Assembly: GCA_022013205.1 (NCBI GenBank)
Contig: JAKLQT010000017.1
Span: 1-17,758, forward strand
DNA: 17,758 bases
DNA from: Candidatus Omnitrophota bacterium
GTDB taxonomy: Bacteria > Omnitrophota > Gorgyraeia > B26-G9
Direction: 5' to 3'
The first letter of the stretch is position 1. Each line of letters opens with the position of its first letter. This document shows positions 13,386 to 17,758 of this stretch, in pieces. The position numbers and the translations under genes were made by a program. The notes under the pieces are model-generated. The model was not told where the DNA came from, did not search any database, and saw only the letters and a program-made list of their open reading frames with translations.

Positions 13386-16300
13386 ATGAAAAAAACAACT
13401 GCCCTTAGGTTCCTGCTTAAATTTACCTTTATCATCTGCTTAATAATTGCCTGTGGTTATTTTCTTCTTGATCTTGTGCTCATACCAAAAGTTGTTATCC
13501 CGAAGATCTGCGGCGAGGTTGAAACCATACTTCAGCAAAAACTTACCATAACAAATATAGATATCAGCCGAAAAGGCACAATTATTATCGATCAACCTAT
13601 CCTTTACGCCCGAAATTCTACGGATATAATGCTTGAATGCGCTCAGATCCAAATAGTACCCGGATATAAAAGAATTTTCGATTCCTGGAAGATTAACGGC
13701 AATAATCCGAAAATCCCCCTGCATATATTCATAAAACAAATTAAGCTGAAGCAGAATCCGCTTATCATCTCAGGTGATATAGTTTCGGATTTTACGCTCA
13801 CGCCGGACTTTAAAAATGAAGATAATATTGATTGGGGCGGGAATATAATACTAAAAGCAATTAATATCAATGGCATACCGACTCTAGGTAATATTGATAA
13901 TATTAACGGAAACATTGCGCTTTCCAAAAACTCTTTAGTAAGCAGTAACATTCAGGGCAAGGTTAACAATGAGCCGGCAAAGCTTGAGGTTTTAATTAAT
14001 GATTTCAAAAATCCTGAAATTATCCTGCAAGGTGAGCTCTTCCCTCTTAAATTCAATTTGGATTGTGTACTGGACGGCGAGGATTTGAGCATTAATGAAC
14101 TAAAGGCCAGCTATAATGAAATACAGCTGCGCGCCTCAGGTCAAATCATTGATCTTAAAAATAAGGCCGATGCCCGGATCACAGCTGACATCAATTTGGA
14201 ACTGGCAGATTTAAAAAATTTACCGCTGGACACAAAAGATATTTTAATAAAGGCCAACCCTCGCGGATTAATAAAAGCTGATATAAACGTTAACGGCCCG
14301 CTAAAAGATATCCCGGCAATTGCAGGAAGCGTTGATGTTGTATGCCCAAAGATTTCCCTGCTTAATTATGAAATTAATAACATTAAAATAGCATCACAAT
14401 TGCAAAACGGCAAAGCAGCCCTAAACAGCCTTGAAGCCATGTTTTTGGGCAGTCATCTTTGGGCTGAAGCAGATATGGATTTAACGCGCGGCAATTTACC
14501 TTTTAACGCAAGGCTTAAGATCCTGGATGGAAAAGCAGCACGAATTCAAGAAAACTTCATGCCTGATATCAGACAAGAGATCAGCGGAACCTTCAACGCC
14601 AATGTTTATGCTCAAGGCAATGTTAAGGATTTAGACAGTATTAATATTCAGGCAGATACTATTCTAAGCGGCCTGATGTTTGACAAATTCGTATTTACGG
14701 AGCCTGTTGAGGCTAATATTGATCTGATTTTAAAGAATCAAAAAGATATTATAATCAAAAAAATCACTCTTGCTGACGGGATTATATCCCTCATCGCTGA
14801 GGGCAGGATTACAGATATTAGTCATCCTAATGGAGACCTTACCGTTAATCTCTCTACTGATCTTAATAAACTCAGCTCTTATAAATTCCTCAATCTGCCC
14901 GGTACTCTCACATTAAGCGGAAAACCAGCACTGGATTTAAAAGTCTCGGGTAATCTACTTGATTTTCAGTCCCTCAATCTGCCCTTTAAACTGGATTGCC
15001 CGACATTCGGCATAAATCAATTCAATTTTGACAAACTCGACATCAAGGGGCAGTTCAAACAGATGAAATTAGGCATCTCAACTCTTTCTATGAAGCTCTA
15101 TGAGGGAGAATTATCGGCAAAGGCTTCACTTGACCTGGCTGATGAGCAAAAACCCGCATTTAATTTTAATGCTTATTTAAGTAACGTTGATCTGGGAGCA
15201 GTTGCCGCGGGCACAAAAATCATTCCCAATGGTTTTCAGGGAAAGCTCTCAACAGAAATGATCGTAAACGGCACTGGCATAAATCCCGAAAGATTAAATG
15301 CTGACATCAAAGGCACAATTAATCTCGAAAACGCAAAGATAAACGATATTGAACTTAAAAAAGTACACGCTAATCTGGACGCGGAATATATAGATACTAA
15401 TATTGAACTTAAAGAGCTGATAGTGCTCTATAAAACAATCGAAGTAGCGGCTCAGGGGAAAATCGAATCAGTATTGAAAAATCCAATAATTAATGTCAGC
15501 GCAAGATCAAACCTTGACCTTGAGGATTTGAATAAACTGCCCTTTGACTTCAAAAAAATTCTTGATGAGTTGGCCCCCAAGGGAAATGTAAATGCTAAGC
15601 TGCAGGCATCAGGTGCCCTTACTCAATGGCAGCAGATGGATATCAACGCTAATATTAGCTCTCGGGAAATGTCAATAAAGAAAATACAGCTCAAAGACGC
15701 GAATATATCCGCCAATCTAAGTAACAGGATTTTAGCCTTGAGCGCGTTTTTGAACAGTTATGACGGAACACTGGATTTAAAAGCAAATACTGACTTTTTA
15801 AGCGATAATTTCAAATACAAGGGTACTGCCAAAATCAACCAAGTAAACATAGGCACGCTTATTGAAGAATCAAAAATTATCGCGCAGGCGCACAAGGGTA
15901 TTTTTTCACTTCGGGCAGACTTCAGCGGGCTAGGGACAAGCTTAAATACAATAGAGTCCGGGATTGATTTCCAGCTTGAGCAAGCACATATATCCGGCGT
16001 AGAATTAACGCGCGCGATAGGAAAATTACTCGGGCTTAATTTTCTCAGCAACTTTGAAGTAACACAGGCACAAGGCACATTGGAGTTAAAAAACAGTAAT
16101 ATGCATACGGAAGATACAACCATTATCGGCCCCGAGGCAAGCATAATAACCAGAGGCGATATTAACCTAAATCAGAACATTGATATAATCGTAAAACTAA
16201 TCCTAACTCCTCAATCCGCTGCTCAGACAAGCTCGCAGGTACTTGATAAATTCTTTACTTTTGAAAACGAGCAGTATTTCACGGAGCTTGATGTGAAAGG

Positions 16301-16418
16301 GACACTAATGAGTCCGAAGCCGGACATAAGCAAGTTTATGAGAGAAAGAATAGGCTCTCAGATAAAAAAAGAAGCAGGAAAGCAGTTTTTCAAGGCATTG
16401 GAAGGATTATTAAGATAA
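13386..16418 (+). CDS. Large AsmA-family (TamB/YhdP-like) envelope lipid-transport protein
   Basis: This 1010-residue protein is anchored by a single N-terminal membrane segment (about 8-32), with a very long periplasmic part. The body is built of repetitive beta-strand units of the kind D-x-K-G-x-I-x-L...A-x-A-x-I, and the C-terminus carries the AsmA-like C-terminal region (GKLLGLNFLSNFEVTQAQGT, SIITRGDINLNQNIDIIVKL, FTELDVKGTLMSPKPDISKF). Family members bridge the periplasm with a hydrophobic groove and move phospholipids to the outer membrane. I choose ATG 13386, which gives a compact N-terminal anchor; the frame open to 13296 runs through a palindrome and the promoter. It is divergent from the PilZ gene and convergent with the BamE-like gene, and its base composition matches its neighbours. 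Confidence 0.85.
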   Translation: MKKTTALRFLLKFTFIICLIIACGYFLLDLVLIPKVVIPKICGEVETILQQKLTITNIDISRKGTIIIDQPILYARNSTDIMLECAQIQIVPGYKRIFDSWKINGNNPKIPLHIFIKQIKLKQNPLIISGDIVSDFTLTPDFKNEDNIDWGGNIILKAININGIPTLGNIDNINGNIALSKNSLVSSNIQGKVNNEPAKLEVLINDFKNPEIILQGELFPLKFNLDCVLDGEDLSINELKASYNEIQLRASGQIIDLKNKADARITADINLELADLKNLPLDTKDILIKANPRGLIKADINVNGPLKDIPAIAGSVDVVCPKISLLNYEINNIKIASQLQNGKAALNSLEAMFLGSHLWAEADMDLTRGNLPFNARLKILDGKAARIQENFMPDIRQEISGTFNANVYAQGNVKDLDSINIQADTILSGLMFDKFVFTEPVEANIDLILKNQKDIIIKKITLADGIISLIAEGRITDISHPNGDLTVNLSTDLNKLSSYKFLNLPGTLTLSGKPALDLKVSGNLLDFQSLNLPFKLDCPTFGINQFNFDKLDIKGQFKQMKLGISTLSMKLYEGELSAKASLDLADEQKPAFNFNAYLSNVDLGAVAAGTKIIPNGFQGKLSTEMIVNGTGINPERLNADIKGTINLENAKINDIELKKVHANLDAEYIDTNIELKELIVLYKTIEVAAQGKIESVLKNPIINVSARSNLDLEDLNKLPFDFKKILDELAPKGNVNAKLQASGALTQWQQMDINANISSREMSIKKIQLKDANISANLSNRILALSAFLNSYDGTLDLKANTDFLSDNFKYKGTAKINQVNIGTLIEESKIIAQAHKGIFSLRADFSGLGTSLNTIESGIDFQLEQAHISGVELTRAIGKLLGLNFLSNFEVTQAQGTLELKNSNMHTEDTTIIGPEASIITRGDINLNQNIDIIVKLILTPQSAAQTSSQVLDKFFTFENEQYFTELDVKGTLMSPKPDISKFMRERIGSQIKKEAGKQFFKALEGLLR

Positions 16419-16442
16419 GTATATCTCGATAATACAAGCCTG

Positions 16443-16772
16443 CTATATCACCGATTCATAAGAGGCACTTTTGACTTTCTCACCCTGAAAAGAAATTATT
16501 ATCGCTACAAAATTATCAGAAAACTCCGGATAGTAGATCCATGTTTCGTTCTTAATACCTTCATCGGTCTTATCAAAAATCTGCGCAGGCACCCCCATCA
16601 TATCAATCATTTCCTGACGCGTCTTACCCAGATAATCCTCATCATCCATTTTAAACTTTATGCTCACATACGATGTTTGCTTTTCCATGGCTGCGTACCG
16701 GCTTACAAACTTAGGCCCACAACCGCTTACAAAAACCATCAAACATAGGGCGATAAGACTATAGTTCTTCAT
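16443..16772 (-). CDS. Small BamE/SmpA-like outer-membrane lipoprotein
   Basis: This is a 109-residue lipoprotein with signal peptide MKNYSLIALCLMVFVSGC, the lipobox cysteine being residue 18. The mature part follows the BamE/OmlA pattern: G-K-T-R-Q-E-M-I-D-M-M-G-V-P (helix pair, then conserved Gly-x-Pro), TWIYYP strand, and a final VAIIISFQGEKVKSASY hairpin. BamE supports the BAM complex that folds outer-membrane proteins; other BLIP-like small lipoproteins share this fold, so the specific role is inferred. The start is ATG 16772 rather than TTG 16781. It has no clear ribosome site and the promoter places initiation almost at the ATG. It ends 24 nt from the AsmA-like stop, convergent. Confidence 0.7.
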   Translation of the reverse strand: MKNYSLIALCLMVFVSGCGPKFVSRYAAMEKQTSYVSIKFKMDDEDYLGKTRQEMIDMMGVPAQIFDKTDEGIKNETWIYYPEFSDNFVAIIISFQGEKVKSASYESVI

Positions 16773-16779
16773 CAGCTTC

Positions 16780-16808
16780 AAACTATCATAATACTACTAT
16801 ATTGTCAA
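16780..16808 (-). promoter_or_regulatory. Possible promoter of the BamE-like gene
   Basis: TTGACA (16803-16808) on the minus strand is followed after 17 bp by TAGTTT (16780-16785), a weak -10 box. Initiation would fall near 16773, beside the ATG at 16772. Confidence 0.4.
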
Positions 16809-16817
16809 TAAATACTC

Positions 16818-16856
16818 ATGACCTAACTCCCACCCCGGGGGTGGGAGTTAGGTCAT
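16818..16856. repeat. REP-like palindrome downstream of the RAYT gene (copy 1)
   Basis: This is a perfect inverted repeat with 19-bp arms around a single G (16837). The core is CTCCCACCCC-G-GGGGTGGGAG. It ends 18 nt past the RAYT stop. No T tract follows on either side, so it is not a normal terminator. Confidence 0.85.
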
Positions 16857-16874
16857 AAAATCACATATTTTCAA

Positions 16875-17531
16875 TTAATCTAAAAAAAGCCCCTTTATCT
16901 TGCCCAATTCTCGCTGGTAATCCTTTTGAGAATCAACAAAAGACTTATAATTAAGCTTTTGTAGTTCAATGATACTATCAAAGTTACAAATTCTTTCTGA
17001 ATCCTTTCTTTTGTTAAGATATTCTTTAATCGAGGAATAACGCCAATCTTCCGCATTTTCCACTAATCCTGCTGTTACTGGATTTAAATGCAGATATCTC
17101 GTTAAATGTATTAATTGCTCATCTGTTTCAACTAAAACATTTTTAAACCGGCTTTCCCATAACGGCCCTTTCCGGGATATCCTAATATTGAAAAATCTGG
17201 AATAACTATTTAAGACATTCCCCATAAAAATAGAAATGCCTTCATCTTGAAGTTGCATTAGCACGAGATGAATATGTGTCGGCATAATGCAATATGCTAT
17301 TATTTGCACTAAAAAATCTTTACGGCTCAAATGCTTTTCAATGAAAATATCCATATTTTTAATTTCTAGAAATTTAGAAAATTTTACACTCGTGTTTTTT
17401 ATGCGATAATACTTAAATAAATCTATAATTCTATTATAATCATTATTATTGTGAAATATTTTATACCCTGCAATACTTTTTGAATAAACATGGTAAATAC
17501 CCCCATTACTCAAAATGTTTTTCCTTCTCAT
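16875..17531 (-). CDS. REP-associated tyrosine transposase (RAYT, Y1/HUH family)
   Basis: This is a 218-residue single-strand DNA nuclease of the IS200/IS605-related Y1 type, domesticated in many bacteria to act on REP palindromes. It shows the family pattern: GGIYHVYSKS near the start, MPTHIHLVLMQ with the HUH pair H86 and H88, the likely catalytic tyrosine Y110 in NSYSRFFN, then GPLWESRFKNV and YLHLNPVTAGLV and WRYSSIKEYL. The frame is open to 17663 but the extension is translated palindrome; ATG 17531 has AGGAG 8 nt upstream and starts at the conserved N-terminus. All motifs are intact, so the enzyme may be active. Confidence 0.92.
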   Translation of the reverse strand: MRRKNILSNGGIYHVYSKSIAGYKIFHNNNDYNRIIDLFKYYRIKNTSVKFSKFLEIKNMDIFIEKHLSRKDFLVQIIAYCIMPTHIHLVLMQLQDEGISIFMGNVLNSYSRFFNIRISRKGPLWESRFKNVLVETDEQLIHLTRYLHLNPVTAGLVENAEDWRYSSIKEYLNKRKDSERICNFDSIIELQKLNYKSFVDSQKDYQRELGKIKGLFLD

Positions 17532-17576
17532 TGCTCTGTCTCCTATTATCCAATTTCCCCACCACAGTACAATTAT

Positions 17577-17598
17577 ACTCCCACCCCGGGGGTGAGAG
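17577..17598. repeat. REP-like palindrome upstream of the RAYT gene (copy 2)
   Basis: The core CTCCCACCCC-G-GGGGTGAGAG (17578-17598) differs from copy 1 by one base in the right arm, so 9 of 10 pairs form. The flanks outside the core are not palindromic, unlike copy 1. It lies 46 nt before the RAYT start. Confidence 0.8.
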
Positions 17599-17758
17599 CA
17601 AGGTAAAGAATTAGGAATATTGTAACAGTTCAGCTCTGGGAAGAACTCTCTATAATACTTCAACTATTCCGCCGAAGAAAAAGTAAACGGCCGGCGCTAA
17701 AATGCTTTAATTGATCGCGTTCATTTTAAGCGCATTTTTTTCTTGACATTTTCCGAGC

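Larger units (their letters stand above)
16818..17598 (-). mobile_element. REP-RAYT module
   Basis: One RAYT gene is bracketed by two copies of a GC-rich palindrome that share 21 of 22 core bases. This is the known layout of REP/BIME systems, in which a single-domain Y1 nuclease acts on hairpins of its own palindrome family. Confidence 0.7.

Noticed and set aside
17532..17663. 44-codon N-terminal extension of the RAYT frame
   Set aside because: It crosses the REP palindrome, and the conserved RAYT N-terminus and SD point to the ATG at 17531.
17699..17748. Hairpin AAAATGC/GCATTTT with T7 and a TTGACA at the window edge
   Set aside because: The hairpin is bulged with a long loop, and the -10 box that would pair with TTGACA (17743-17748) lies outside the window.

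Overview
The window looks like a chromosomal segment of an uncultured diderm (outer-membrane) bacterium with AT-rich, standard-code DNA; TGA ends several intact genes such as uvrC, murJ and rpsT. The mix of outer-membrane assembly genes (LptE-, BamD-, BamE- and AsmA-like), a BamD-like protein with an N-terminal Trp-rich motif after its signal peptide, and polysaccharide export genes suggests a PVC-type or related candidate phylum, perhaps Omnitrophota. That placement is inference, not proof.

Region 1 (1-3410, minus strand) is an exopolysaccharide export operon. It runs from a TTGACA-17-TATACC promoter through a 59-residue MerR-like HTH protein, a Wza-like export protein, a GumC/Wzz-like chain-length protein and a separate BY-kinase, and continues beyond base 1. 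Its leader carries a palindrome of 7-bp repeats, and the Wza start sits behind a G8 run.

Region 2 (3424-9718, minus strand) is a long collinear run: murJ, uvrC (ATGA overlap), a disrupted ogt gene, a PilZ-PilT-like fusion, rfbA and rfbC, closed by a hairpin terminator. The ogt gene is split by a 124-bp MITE-like element whose removal restores the frame. The PilZ-PilT fusion keeps Walker A but has lost the key acidic and histidine residues of the PilT active site. It stops at a TGA exactly where the family has a conserved Gly, with in-frame PilT-like sequence following.

Region 3 (9737-12753) holds rpsT on the plus strand, convergent with a minus-strand BamD-like - lptE - holA operon. A row of hairpins ending in a T7 run lies in the murJ leader.

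Region 4 (12841-16808) has a stand-alone PilZ protein divergent from a large AsmA-like protein, then a convergent BamE-like lipoprotein. The AsmA-like gene, and perhaps the BamE-like one, appears to have a leaderless start.

Region 5 (16818-17598) is a REP-type module: a RAYT transposase gene between two copies of a GC-rich palindrome. No tRNA, rRNA or CRISPR array was seen.

Taken together, the genes serve the cell envelope: dTDP-sugar supply (rfbA, rfbC), polysaccharide polymer control and export, lipid II flipping, outer-membrane protein, LPS and lipid transport, with two PilZ proteins pointing to cyclic-di-GMP input.
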